Below are positions 49,394-60,900 of a stretch of 64,000 nt of DNA, in pieces. Origin of the DNA: Sipunculus nudus (Eukaryota > Annelida > Sipuncula > Golfingiida > Sipunculidae); contig CM049309.1 in NCBI GenBank assembly GCA_026874595.1, positions 30,257,033 through 30,321,032 of the forward strand, written 5' to 3'. Position 1 is the stretch's first letter; each line of letters starts with the position of its first letter. The notes beneath the pieces were generated by a model, which was given only the letters and a program-made list of their open reading frames with translations, made no database searches and had not been told where the DNA came from. Position numbers and translations under genes: made by a program.

Positions 49394-52300
49394 GTAGGTA
49401 CATGTGTTGATGGCACGCCATATAGGTAGATACATGTGTTGATGGTAGGCCACATAGGTAGGTACATGTGTTGATGATAGGCCACATAGGTAGATACATG
49501 TGTTGATGATAGGCCACATAGGTAGGTGCATGTGTTGATGATAGGCCACATAGGTAGGTACATGTGTTGATGATAGGCCACATAGGTAGGTACTTGTGTT
49601 GATGATAGGCCACATAGGTAGATACATGTGTTGATGATAGGCCACATAGGTAGGTACATGTGTTGATGATAGGCCACATAGGTAGGCAATATGTTGATGG
49701 TAGGCCACATAGGTAGATACATGTGTTGATGATAGGTCACATAGGTAGGTACATGTGTTGATGATAGGTCACATAGGTAGGTACATGTGTTGATGGTAGG
49801 TCACATAGGTAGATACATGTGTTGATGGTAGGCCACATAGGTAGATACATGTGTTGATGGTAGGTCACATAGGTAGATACATGTGTTGATGGTAGGTCAC
49901 ATAGGTAGATACATGTGTTGATGGTAGGTCACATAGGTAGATACATGTGTTGATGGTAGGCCATGTGTTGATGGTAGGCCACATAGGTAGATACATGTGT
50001 TGATGGTAGGCCACATAGGTAGATACATGTGTTGATGGTAGGCCACATAGGTAGTTACATGTGTTGATGATAGGTCACATAGGTAGATACATGCGTTGAT
50101 GGTAGGCCACATAGGTAGATACATGTGTTGATGATAGGCCACATAGGTAGATACATGTGTTGATGGTAGGCCACATAGGTAGGTACATGTGTTGATGATA
50201 GGTCACATAGGTAGATACATGTGTTGATGGTAGGCCACATAGGTAGATACATGTGTTGATGATAGGTCACATAGGTAGATACATGTGTTGATGGTAGGCC
50301 ACATAGGTAGATACATGTGTTGATGGTAGGCCACATAGGTAGAAACATGTGTTGATGGTAGGCCACATAGGTAGGTACATGTGTTGATGATAGGCCACAT
50401 AGGTAGATACATGTGTTTATGGAACGCCACATAGGTCGACACATGCATGTGTTGATGACGCGCCACATAGCTAGGTACATGTGTTGATGGTAAGCCATAT
50501 AGGTAGACACATATATTCATGGCACGCCACATAGGTACACATGCCGATGGCACGCCGCATAGCTCGGTTTGGCCCGAGTATAGAATCCGGTCTCATTTCC
50601 AAGATGGGTCTTAACTGACTGGACCGTCTCATATTAGTAGTAATCATCATAAGCCATGACATGCCTGATGATATAACATCGACATGCCTCTTACTTCTCC
50701 ATTACATGAATCCTAAACATCATTACGTCCGTCCGTATACACCCATTATCCTCGTCCATGTAGACCGGATTCTATACTCGCTCCCTAGGTTTATGTGTTG
50801 ATGGCACGCAGCATAGGGAGGTACTTGTGATGATGGTACGCCACAATGGTAGGTACGTGTGTTGATGGCACGCTACATAGATAGGTGTGTTGATGGCACG
50901 CCACATAGGTAGGTACATGTGTTGATTGTACGCCACATAGGTAGGTTCATGTGTTGATGGCACGCTACATAGGTAGGTACATGTGTTGATGGCACGCTAC
51001 ATAGGTAGGTACGTGTGTTGATGGCACGCCACATAGATAGGTGTGTTGATCGCACGCCACATAGGTAGGTACACATGTTGATGGCATGCCATGTAGGTAG
51101 ATACATGTGTTGATTACTCGCCACATAGGTAGGTGCATGTGAAATTATACTTAAGCTAGAATTTCGAATTTTGACTGAGCCGTTGTTCCTGTTAATGTTC
51201 AGTATATTCACCATGATAATTGTGAATAATGAAGGCTGTCAATTTCCTTTCAACAGGCCCACCATGATTTCCTTCCTATTAATCTGTATAGTTTAAATGA
51301 ACTCTGCTAATTTAAAGTGTCGATCACTTTAAAAATCGTGACGGTACAAGTGTTCTCACATGTTGGTAGTTACACAAACATGTGCTGCCCCCTATAGGGG
51401 ACAGTGGAACTACGGAATGATTGGCAGATTTCCACGTTTTCTCATCTGGTTGACTTTGTATGTTATACCTGCAACATTTGTTATTTGTAATCGTCTTTTG
51501 ACACAGCACCAGAAGTAATATTAGACATAGATAAGGGAAACGAGTATTGGTTTTTGTTAATCATCATCTTTACAAATATTTATAATTTGATGTTAGGTAT
51601 AATCATCATCAACCTGTTATAACTCCTCACTCTTGTCCTCGCAGGAGACCAATTATTTGGACAAAATATTCTTGGCGACGGGAATGGTGGATGTCTTGGC
51701 GGGAAAAGACAACCCCTCCCCCAGGTGTCCTCGTCACGAAAGGCTCCGCCCATATTGCTGCTACTCGCGGTTTCATTGGCTACATCCTCTTCAATCAAAC
51801 AGCCCTGGACCTCCTCGAGTGGATGAAGGACGTACGTGTACCAGACGAACATTTCTTCTCGACCTTCAATCATAATCCTCATCTCGGAGTCCCAGGGGCT
51901 TACAAAGGTCTGTACTAAACTTACGGGAATCATATCAACAATGTAACATTTCAATACACCATGTTGCCCACCATTTTGTTGCGGAATCAGGAACTGTCAA
52001 CTGAGTATGAGAATGATATATACTTTTTCCGTGTAATGATAATATGGCAGAAGGTACAAAAACTATAATAAGTTTTAATTATACACATCAAAATACATTC
52101 GTTCGTCACTTAGGTGGTAAATGAGTCTTTCTGACAAAATAAACACATTCTAACACGATGTATTCCCAAGACGTTAATGTAGTGCAGCAGAGCGAATTGG
52201 AACAAAGCGTCTTGGGACGAGCCAACCCCATATTAATTACTTTCAGAAAGTCTCTCTGTGGGGAAATGGCGAAAAAAAGTATCATCTTGTCTGTGGGGAG

Positions 52301-53062
52301 ATGGTGTGAACTAAATATTGATGCCGGTGGGTCAATGGTATTAAATTTGGGCCGCTTTAACTCATATTTCCAGGGCCTATTTCCCTATCCAGTCCACCCC
52401 TGTCTTGTCAATAAAAAAGAAGTTATCTGTATATGTGCGAAGAAAGACCACAATGGTCCTCGTCCCTCATCGTCCCCCCCCCCCCCCCCCCAACCCACCC
52501 ATTGTTAAGAAATATCTCGTAAACTCCTGCAACTATCATCACCAGATATTGCAGACATATTTATTCTGTTACACGTGTGATATTCACCTGAAGGGTGGGG
52601 GGAACTGAGAGAACGTATTTTTATGTGACATGAACGTTTTTATCCATAATCAGTCAGAAAATATTTAAACTTGACCTTTCCTATCATTGTGAACTACACC
52701 TAAGAGCAAAGGGAATTATAGGATGATGCAATGAGTTTAAATACTTTTTAGAAACGGCTTCATCGCCGTAAATGTAACCGATTTCTTTTTAAATCTTTAT
52801 TTTTTGCTTTCTCGATGTTACATCTGTTACTAGATAACCTGGGAATTTGCCATACTCTTCTAGAATGAAAATCTCTGACCAACGCCATCTTCTCCTGACA
52901 GGCAGGCAAAGCTTACCATGCTGGTTACTAAGGAGATCCATGTTCACGACGTCTAGCCACCATAAATTGCCTTGCGACAAATCAGAAAGAATTAGAACGT
53001 ATATCCGTATCATGCCCGTAGGCTGACTGCTGATTGCTGTTCGTTTTCACTGATGGTGGAAC

Positions 53063-53125
<63 letters not shown>

Positions 53126-56100
53126 CGATGTTTTCTTTTAACGGAATAAAAACAATCCAAATTAGCATTTTTCTAGCCGTGTGTACTCAGAACATTCCAT
53201 CCAATGCGTTTTGCAAGCGTCTGCTACAGCACAAGTATGGTCATAATTAAGGAGGATTCGGCTGTATATACGTGTGCACTAAACAGGGGCATTTAATTTG
53301 CAAAAAAAATTGGCATCTATTTCATTTCAGATTTGAAAAGAAAACAACCATATTCATTTTCAAACTCACACCTCACTCATCTGATATTTTCCGGTATCTG
53401 TCCATTCAAGTGATTATCAAGTCAACTATCAGTTAAATGAAGTTGCTTAAAATTGATTTACATTCAATGCAGATAACTTGAAAATTAACATTCTTGGAAA
53501 GAAATGAACCGGGTGATGTTTGGTGTCAAACAGGATACTGTTTGCTGTTTCTAGCTTTACTTGAAATTTACATAAATTTAAAAAAAGGATCAGCAGGCGA
53601 GGCAGTTAGAATCTGAAAATATCAGAATTATATTCTAATTCTTTGACAAATGAGGCAGTTTATAGGACAGAACTGGGCCGGAGCTGGAATTTTAAGGGAT
53701 AAATTGAGATCCCGGGGCACACCGCAAGTTCCGAATAAAAACAAAATGTGTAGAATGAACAATTTAGGGGGTGTATAGCATAAAAACTTACAAAATAAAC
53801 GACCAAAGTAACTTAAAAGAGTCTCGGTGAATGAAATCCATGTTAATATTAAACATATTAAATGATAATTATGTCCTTCATCAGGGGCACAAGTGCACAC
53901 AGCAAGGATGTGCTCTACTTCGGCATATATCTATATCAAATCGCCAGCTTGCCCTATGGTACACTGTGGAGGTGGCCCGTTTCCTGATCTGGATTACTCA
54001 TAAATTATATAGTGTTGCCCCTTCATATCTGATCAATTTATTTTTGGTAACTGCGTTAGAATTTCAGAACCAATAGCTTAAATCCATGTATTCATGGTAT
54101 TTGAAAATTAAATCAACAGTGCTTACAAGAAAACAATATGCGATGGTCAAAGTATAGGGTGAAATTCATGGTATTGATTTAATATTTGTTGATTACTTGA
54201 AAAATACATTGAATTTCCGACCAGCCTGTTACATTTAAATTAACTGTAGTTATTTTCTGGGTGAACTGTGCTCCAGCTTGAGCAGTTTACATATTCATTG
54301 AGTAAAAAGATTCTCGACCAAACATTTGATCCAGTCCATAATTTTTTTTCTAATTACTCAATACTGACTTAATTTTCCTCATATATACATCGGACATATA
54401 ATGAAAAGCTCTTTGCCCTTATCAGAACAATACAAGCTAAACATTTATTATAAAAGGCAGTCTTGAATTGGTATAAAAGGTTTTGAATGCAAATTGGTTT
54501 AGTTTAAATTTTCAAAGGATCAAAGTACAGTGACCTAGTTTCCGGTTTGGTACAACTTCTGTACATTGTATTGTATGTAAAATTTCAAATCCGTATGTAA
54601 CGATGTAAAATCATGCTAATCTAACGGGCAGACAAACTGCATGCCGATAGGACGACTATAGACAGTGGATCATCGCCATATATCTTCTGAACTAACGAAG
54701 CAATATGCCAGGCTCTCCTTTTATTTTGCAACACCAACAAATCGGAAAGTTCCATTAGCTCATTTATAAATCTCTATATGATATATTTTAACTTTTTCCA
54801 CTTTATTTATTCTTCTTATTGAATCAAGCTTGGTTTGGACTCTTGACACGTATGCCCCCTGTGCTCTACTGACAGAGTAACCTCAGTTACATCCTTTGGC
54901 CCGGAAACAACAGGGTGCTACTGCCCTCTTTGCATGAGACAGGGTAATCAACACTTTTCTCTTTATCCCCTCTCACAGAGCAACAAACATCCAGTTCTTG
55001 ACTATAATCAGAAGCAAGCAGTGAACAGGTTATTTAAAGCTTCTTTCAGATGTGAAATTAAAGGAACATAATCCGGAGCAATATTATGCCTATTCTTTCA
55101 CATCATCAGTTCAGTTTTGCTTTATACAAAAGTTTCCAAGCAAAACCTTCCCAGCACACGGTCTCATTAGAGTCATTACCTCCCTTTGAGCTGTTTAACA
55201 CCTTGTTATGGCTTAACGTGTTGTTAAACACAGTCCACGTGTGTATGTTCACCATAACAAGTCCGCGTGACCAGAGGTTCGATTTTGAGCCGCAAGACCC
55301 GAAGTTCCAGCCAGCGGAAACATGCATTACATTTTTGGGCCAAGTCAGTCAGGGCATCTCCCGATTGAAACGTGTTGTGGCCGAGCGATACACGCGCTGT
55401 GTTTATGTTTACATCTGTGATCGCGCCCGGACCACTGTTTTTAACACTCGTTTACAGGAGTAAGGAAGCGATTTCAGGACAATATTTTGGCAGGTACAAA
55501 TTTATTTTAGAGGGAAGAAGCAATTTTTCGTGTTAATTCATCATGCTTTATATGTGATTTTGGCCCCTTTAAACATTTTTTAAACTGTACTTGCAATCTA
55601 CATCCCGGACAGAGCTAAATAAAGAAGCTGCTATAAACATTTTTTATACAGAAAAATGGTCTCTCCCTGTGAGGATATGCATGGAACCGGAAAAAGATGG
55701 TTAAACATAAAGTTCTGTATAATTTTCCCAGATTATAGCATATCAGTATTCATCAGGTGGAACTCAGATGCTCAGCGTGGGGGGGGGGGGGGGGGGGGTT
55801 CGTCCGAACCAACCGAACCCCCCTAGCCTACGGGCCTGCGTATATCTTTATACCTTATTTCAAGAAATTCTTGTTTTCTTACCTATAACAGGTGATTATT
55901 TGAGGCTTAATTCTCGTGCATTTTACACGTGACTTCTTGTGACATATTTCTTGTACATTTTGGTTCATTAAAATATGTTTCCTAAACGTTTAAAGTATAA
56001 ACCATGGGGACATGTTTCGCGAACTTTATTGGTTACCTTGAGACATATTTCGTGTACGTTGAAAGTGACCTATTAAACATAATGAGTGCATATTACAGGT

Positions 56101-57393
56101 GACCATTTCAGGTTTATCTTCCGTGTACATGACAGGGGACCTTGGTTGACTTATTTTCATGTACATTACAGGTGACCACATATAAGCCATTATCGTGTAC
56201 ATTAAAGGTAACACTTCTAGGCATATTATCTTGTACATTACAGGTTACACTTCTAGACGTATTTTCATGTACATTACAGGTGACCACTGTTACAGGTGCC
56301 CTTTTTATTGTGTGACACGGGCGTAACTCATGTTGTGGCGCTCTTGCCTGGCCGCTTGTTACATTCTCGGTTTAATCCGTACTGGTTGAACTCTTGTTGT
56401 CATGCTAGCTTTGGGCGAGCTCACGTGTACACCATGGTGTGTAGAAACAGCGACGTTCTTCTAGATGATTCTTGTAACGCGTGTTTACTGTGTTGTGTAA
56501 GATCTTTTAGACTGTTCGAGAAGTGGAAAATTCTCTGCTTGGGGTGAAGAGTATATAAAGGGGCTGTGTTTTAGAGTCGAGAGAGCAGCAGAGAAGATTT
56601 CCAGCGGACGCAAAAGCGTGTGTCAGTTTCTGGGACCTTATCCGACGAGTGCGGTAATTATAGATTTTCTTCAGACTTTCTCCTGGATTTTTGACTTCAG
56701 TTTACTTTCTGGATTCTTACAAGAGCTTTACACTGGACTGTCATTCTCCGAGAGTATACATTTAAAGAACTTATCGTTGTGACGGTGGTGGTATCCAGAT
56801 ACTGTGCACTTTGTGTATTTTACTGTGTGATTGTATTGATTTGTTGTTATACCGCTGTTTACTGTATAATTGTATTGATTTAGTATATTTTAATGTTAGG
56901 GTTGTTTTAAGAATAAATTATAGTTATTTGTTAACAAAAAAACCACTGACTTCTTTATTCATTCCCCAAGACATTTCACGCTGCCTAGTGTTACATAATC
57001 TGATTTTTTTATCTCCATTACAACATTTGTGTTCATCACGCATACGTGATCTGTTTATATTAGGTTCCGTAACACCACATATAAGAAATTATCGTGTACA
57101 TTACAGGTGACCCTGACCTGAAGATGTTCTATACCCGCCTGAAGGTCTGGGAGACGATTGTAGCCAGGTGTCAGGGACGCTGGATTAGAAACATCTGTAA
57201 TTTTGGAGTTGGTGACTTGTATCGGTTCGTAGACGCAAGAGAACTCTTCCTCAACAAATTTAACCTTCACCTTGACCCTGTGGCGTATGAGTGTGCAGAA
57301 CAGTGGTACATTAACCGAACTTTTCACGAACCAAATCCAAACTTTGATGTTACATTTTATAGGAATTTACCATTTGTTAAAAATCATAGCTGA
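48588..57393 (+). CDS. Beta-1,6-N-acetylglucosaminyltransferase, GT14 (GCNT/core-2 type)
   Basis: Coding exons 48588-49393, 51645-51907 and 57107-57393 join in phase (806+263+287 = 1356 nt) to 451 residues plus stop. The family transfers GlcNAc from UDP-GlcNAc in beta-1,6 linkage to make O-glycan (core 2) or I-type branches in the Golgi. Visible features: membrane anchor about residues 26-40 (type II), stem with NVT (55) and NST (91), YCLHIDKKS (172-180), YFINLTGQEFPLKT (233-246), and PDEHFF (335-340) whose Glu337 matches the catalytic Glu320 of mouse C2GnT-L. Arg384 and Lys407 match its diphosphate-binding Arg378 and Lys401. Cysteines 122, 173, 194, 221, 378, 387 and 419 keep the spacing I recall for mouse C2GnT-L (51, 21, 27, 9 and 32 residues between paired positions). 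The start was chosen as the only in-frame Met before the anchor. Acceptor specificity cannot be told. Confidence 0.93.
49377..50570 (+). repeat. 32-bp minisatellite made from the exon-1/donor junction, block 1
   Basis: Unit 1 (49377-49408) is GATGGCACGCCTCATAG from exon 1 plus GTAGGTACATGTGTT from the intron. About 37 units of 32 bp follow, mostly GATGGTAGGCCACATAG|GTAGATACATGTGTT, with a slightly shortened unit near 49953. Nearly every unit keeps ATAG|GTAGRT, a donor-like site. Units nearest both outer ends keep the exon-like GGCACGCC, while central ones have GGTAGGCC. All three minus-strand frames are open because the array is stop-poor; those ORFs are artefacts. Confidence 0.95.
50575..50780. 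mobile_element. 206-bp MITE inside the intron-1 array
   Basis: Perfect 19-bp terminal inverted repeats CGAGTATAGAATCCGGTCT (50575-50593) and its complement (50762-50780) bound a unique 168-bp core. It splits the 32-bp array into two blocks. No clear target duplication is visible in the degenerate flanks. Non-coding. Confidence 0.8.
50785..51145 (+). repeat. 32-bp minisatellite, block 2
   Basis: About 11 further, more diverged units continue the array beyond the MITE. Most keep the exon-like GGCACGC and CATAG|GTAGGTAC. Some units are deleted (for example near 50880 and 51030). The array ends in GGTAGGTGCATGTGAAATT. Confidence 0.9.
51146..51644 (+). other. Distal part of intron 1
   Basis: Unique AT-rich intron sequence ending in a pyrimidine-rich acceptor (CCTCACTCTTGTCCTCGCAG, AG at 51643-51644). 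A run of 'aatcatcat' precedes it. Nothing else was seen. Confidence 0.6.
51645..51907 (+). CDS. GCNT-like gene, coding exon 2
   Basis: The first base completes the split codon of Arg269, then the frame gives RPIIWTKYSW... to residue 356, plus one base of Gly357. It holds KGSAHIAATRGF (301-312), the region before the catalytic motif, and PDEHFFSTFNHNPHLGVPGA (335-354) with the presumed catalytic Glu337. The donor is TACAAAG|GTCTGT, weaker than consensus, in phase 1. Reading past it stops within three codons. Confidence 0.92.
51908..55885 (+). other. Intron 2, proximal 4 kb
   Basis: Contains a fragment (about 52185-52225) related to the Myb/SANT-like ORF at 42150, a poly-C run (52477-52490), a (TA)n tract (53066-53132), a balanced segment with a 125-codon plus-strand ORF (55086-55463) that has no splice or family support, and a poly-G run with an element-end-like flank (55778-55835). 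No independent gene is supported. Confidence 0.5.
55886..56310 (+). repeat. Degenerate 34-38-bp array copying the exon-3 acceptor
   Basis: About eleven diverged units of roughly 34-38 bp end in TGTACATTACAG or a variant and start with GTGACC or GTAACAC. The clearest are 56171-56278: three consecutive 36-bp units with CGTGTACATTAAAG, CTTGTACATTACAG and CATGTACATTACAG. The final unit of the family (57069-57106) is the real acceptor of exon 3 and is followed by GTGACC, the first bases of the exon. An LTR-like insertion separates it from the rest. Confidence 0.8.
56311..56995 (+). mobile_element. Putative solo LTR (685 bp) in intron 2
   Basis: It starts TGTGACACGG and ends CTAGTGTTACA (TG...CA with similar tips). 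It has a TATA box (TATATAAAG, 56552-56560) followed by GGGCTGTG and a purine-rich GAGAGCAGCAGAGAAG, and an AATAAA (56912-56917) about 350 bp later, the layout of U3-R-U5. It sits between units of the acceptor array. No flanking direct repeat is clear and no internal region remains. About 70 bp of unassigned sequence follows before the last array unit. Confidence 0.5.
57069..57106 (+). repeat. Last acceptor-array unit = functional 3' splice site of exon 3
   Basis: This unit runs GTAACACCACATATAAG to CGTGTACATTACAG and ends at the AG (57105-57106) used by exon 3. It is nearly identical to the unit at about 56170-56206 (ACCACATATAAGCCATTATC, then GTGTACATTA). Confidence 0.8.
57107..57393 (+). 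CDS. GCNT-like gene, coding exon 3
   Basis: Its first two bases complete Gly357. The frame then runs from DPDLKMFYTRLKVWE (358-372) through GRWIRNICNFGVGDL (380-394), which holds Arg384, and ELFLNKF (402-408), which holds Lys407, to a TGA at 57391-57393. It carries the last conserved cysteines (378, 387, 419). The tail after residue 425 (INRTFHEPNPNF...) has an NRT sequon at 426. No strong AATAAA lies just downstream; one is at 57976. Confidence 0.92.
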
Positions 57394-57485
57394 CTGTATA
57401 TTATTTAGTGTTATAAATATTCTATATGCACAGCCATTTTGTTATGTCATTCTTGGTGTGCACATTTTGATATTGGTTAAGGTAT

Positions 57486-57643
57486 TGTTACGAAGACAAA
57501 TAGCTCAGGGGAAAACATTGGGCCGATCCCGGTTTCGAACCCATGTTAGTGGCGCACAAGTCCGGCGTACCAACCGCTTCGCTAGAAAAGCAAGCTCCTC
57601 TATCGAGACAGTTCGGTCCGCTTTTATGTCACCCCTCGTAAGA
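57486..57643 (-). mobile_element. Solo mini-LTR, relative of 12811-13250, 93 bp after the stop codon
   Basis: In reverse complement it shares CATAAAAGCGGAC.GAACTGTC, CTTTTCTAGCGAAGCG, GTGCGCCA, GATCGGCCCAAT and TTTTCCCCTGAGC with the 5' LTR at 12811. The tips are TGTTAC and CGTAAGA, and the flanks share a 4-bp GTAT (57482-57485 and 57644-57647), a plausible target duplication. It probably lies in the 3' UTR or just beyond, antisense to the gene. Confidence 0.7.
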
Positions 57644-57959
57644 GTATGTAATTGAGTTCGCCCTAAATTTAATATGTGTTTATTCTTTTAATATTAGTTT
57701 GTCTGTATCACGCATTTAAACCATAATAATGCCAGCTTGAGAAAACCTTCAAGACTAAATGTTATTCTCGAATGATAAAATAGGAAACTCACACCTTATC
57801 ATATTGAGAGTGTTGTTTAAAAATTAAGAAAATGAATCATTTATCCTCTTCTTCAAATTATTTTGGTCCAGATTAAATTGGAACCAATATCCACAAAACC
57901 GAACTTCCTATAAAACAAATTCCATAGTTCGCAAACTGTAATAACTTCTTCCTCGTTTG
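57644..57959. other. AT-rich DNA downstream of the GCNT-like gene
   Basis: Probable 3' UTR or flank. ATTAAA/AATAAA-like hexamers are present, but none can be assigned as the polyadenylation site. Nothing else was seen. Confidence 0.35.
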
Positions 57960-60900
57960 TTTGAAAAGAAGACTCAAATAAACAAGGCCTACAGGCCTAA
58001 TGCGAACCTGTGCATTGGGAAATACACCAGGTATAATGCTTCAATGCTGGACCATTACTTTTCATGTATATGAACAATGCAAGTACTAAACATTTTGAAT
58101 ATTAAACAATTACACAAACATCACTGCTGAAATTCTGGCATGGGTGCACACAACACAAAAATAATTATAGCTGGCACCACCAGTCTTGTAGACAACAAAG
58201 CTATCAGAGATATATACATATGCCCAATTTCAGACTGATATATCAAACCCCTCCTGAGAAAAACACAGGGACACACTGTGCAAAAGTCATTGTAGGTTGC
58301 AACACCTGTCTCGTGAGCGAGAAAGTCATCAAAGACACATAGACAGGTCAAAATACTAGACCAATACATCAAACTTACCTAGAGTTTGATGCATGGGGCT
58401 GACCAGGCTAAGGTGAGAAAGGCAGTTGCCCCGAGTGAACTGTGACAAATTGCTTGCTCAGGCTACTGCACTGAGTGAACTCATGACCTGCACCTGGCAA
58501 GACTGAGTGAACTTTTGACCTGTACCTGGCTGCACTGAGTGAACTCTTGACCTGTTGCATAATCTGACACACTTGGCAGTCTGCCAAAGCTATAAATAGA
58601 TCCAGGCTGAACTTTGGTGCCAAATCTGATGCAGTGGGCAGTCTGCCAATGCTATAAATAGAATGCAGCTACTGCACTGAGTAAACTCCTGACCTATACC
58701 TGGCTGACTGAGTGAACTCTTGACCTGTTGCCTAATCTGATACAGTTATCAGTCAGACAGTACCATAAATAGATCCAGACTGACCTTTGGCCTGTTGCCA
58801 AATCTGAAATAGTAGCCACATCTATGCATAAGCTCTCAGATTGGCTCCGCATGCAGCCCTGAGGGGCATGACACACATGAGGTGATCACATGATATTCAT
58901 GAGTTGATCACATGCTACCTATGAGTTGATCACATAGTGCCCATGAGGTGTTCACATGTCACCCATGAAGTGATCACATGCTTTGTGCTTGGCTGCACTG
59001 ATTGAACTCTTGACCTATATCTGGCTGCACTGAATGAACTCTTGATCTGTTGAGGTGATCACATGGTGCCCATGAGGTGTTCACATGTCACCCATGAGGG
59101 GATCACATGCCTTGTGCTTGGCTGCACTGACTGAACTCTTGACCTTTATCTGGCTGCACTGAATGAACTCTTGATCTATTGCCAAATCTGAAACAGTTGG
59201 CAGTTTCTTAACCTATGTAAATATACAGACACAATCTTGGCCTGTTGGCAAATCTGTTTACACATACTGAAAGACTTTGGCTAAAATGCTTTTTTTCAAG
59301 CTGAAATATTCATAAACTTTTTATCAAAATATCTAGAAAAATAAAAGATTCAGTTCTTTCATTGTTAAAGGTCCAATAATTCTGCCAAAAATCATTCAAG
59401 TAAACTTGAACAAAGGCCACCTAAGAATAATTTTGGTGCCATGTAACAGAAGTTATAACTGAAACAATAATTTTGTAGAAGAACAGTTTTGCAGTCCTCA
59501 GTTTGAGTTAGACATAATAATGGCCATAAGACCAACTTAAGTTTTTCTGATATTATTGAAAGAACCATGTCCTACGATAATTGTTTTGAAAACATTTTAA
59601 GCTGAAAGAGGCTAAAATTATGAGGTTTTTGCCCAAAAAAAAACAGGTCAATGTAGGTGGCACATCAAAATCTGCAACTTCAAATATGAGTCATGTGACC
59701 AACATTTGCACAATACTTGGTAATGCTAGCTTCTGTCATTTCTGAGATAACTATGTCAGTATGCTTACTTGGCCAAATGACCGTTCAAATGCAAACCATT
59801 TGAACAAACTTGAGAGTGCTTGCCTCTGGGATCATTTCTGTAAAATATTGAACAATTTGGCTGGACCGTTTACAAGAAGACTTTTAAAGGTTTTTCAGCT
59901 TTTCCCCTATAAAATCTAAGTAAATGCAGATAGCAAAAAACATAAGCTGAATCCCACAGCATTTGATATGTTACAGATAACTGCATAAAATCTGGGGATG
60001 GTAGCTCCTGCAATTCCTGAGAAATTATGGGTTGATATACAGATGACCAATGACCCCCGTACAAAAAATGGTCAATGCAGGTGGCGCCACCAATACCTGA
60101 ATTTCATATATGACTCATGTGACCAACACTGGCATAAAATTTGGTGATGATAGATCTGGCCGTTTCTGAGATTGTCATTTTAGTATGCTTTTTTGGACAG
60201 ATGACTAGGTTCAACTTCTTGTAATTCGGCCAAAATTCACATAATTTGAACCATTTGAACAAACTTGAGAGAGATGGTATAAAAGATTATTTCTGTGAAA
60301 TATTGAACAAATTGGCTTGACCATTTCAGAGGAGAAGATTTTTAAAGGTTTTCAGCTTTTTCTCTATAAATTCTAAGAAAATGCAGATTTTTTTCAGATG
60401 GCTAATTTTTTGCATTAAATTTCATGATGCTAGCTCCAGTCATTTTCGAAATAGTATGGGTTAACGTATACCTGTGATTGTAAACATTGCCTGGCATGAG
60501 GAATATCTAAAATCATAAATCTACATTTTTTTAAAGTTTTTAAAAAACATTCTTGTCAATATTAACCAAAGATAACCTGAAATCTAAATGTCTGGAGGCA
60601 TGATGTAACAGATGCTGGTAAACTGGTTCCAGGCTAGATGTATCTGCTTCACACAGCTAACATATATGGTGAAATGACTCAATTCAATCTTTATTATTCA
60701 GCCAAAATTCATTCTTTGGAACCATAAAAGACAATTATTATAAGAATTATTCAGGGGATTATTCTTGTAAAATATTAAACAAATTGGCCTAAGTGGCGTC
60801 AGTCAAAAAACGTTTTGCAGGTTTATAACTCATATGGGAAAATAAAGCAAAATGGCTAAGTTAAGCTTCCAATAACTCAGCCAAAAATCACTTAACCAAA

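Noticed and set aside
49317-51214. Minus-strand ORFs of 63-151 residues with a THVPTYVAYHQH-like repeat
   Set aside because: They come from a 32-bp array that lacks stops in all three minus-strand frames (period 32 residues) and lies antisense in an intron.
55086-55463. Independent gene or tRNA-like SINE inside intron 2
   Set aside because: A 125-codon ORF and loose A/B-box-like words exist, but no splice sites, family match, tail or second copy in the window.
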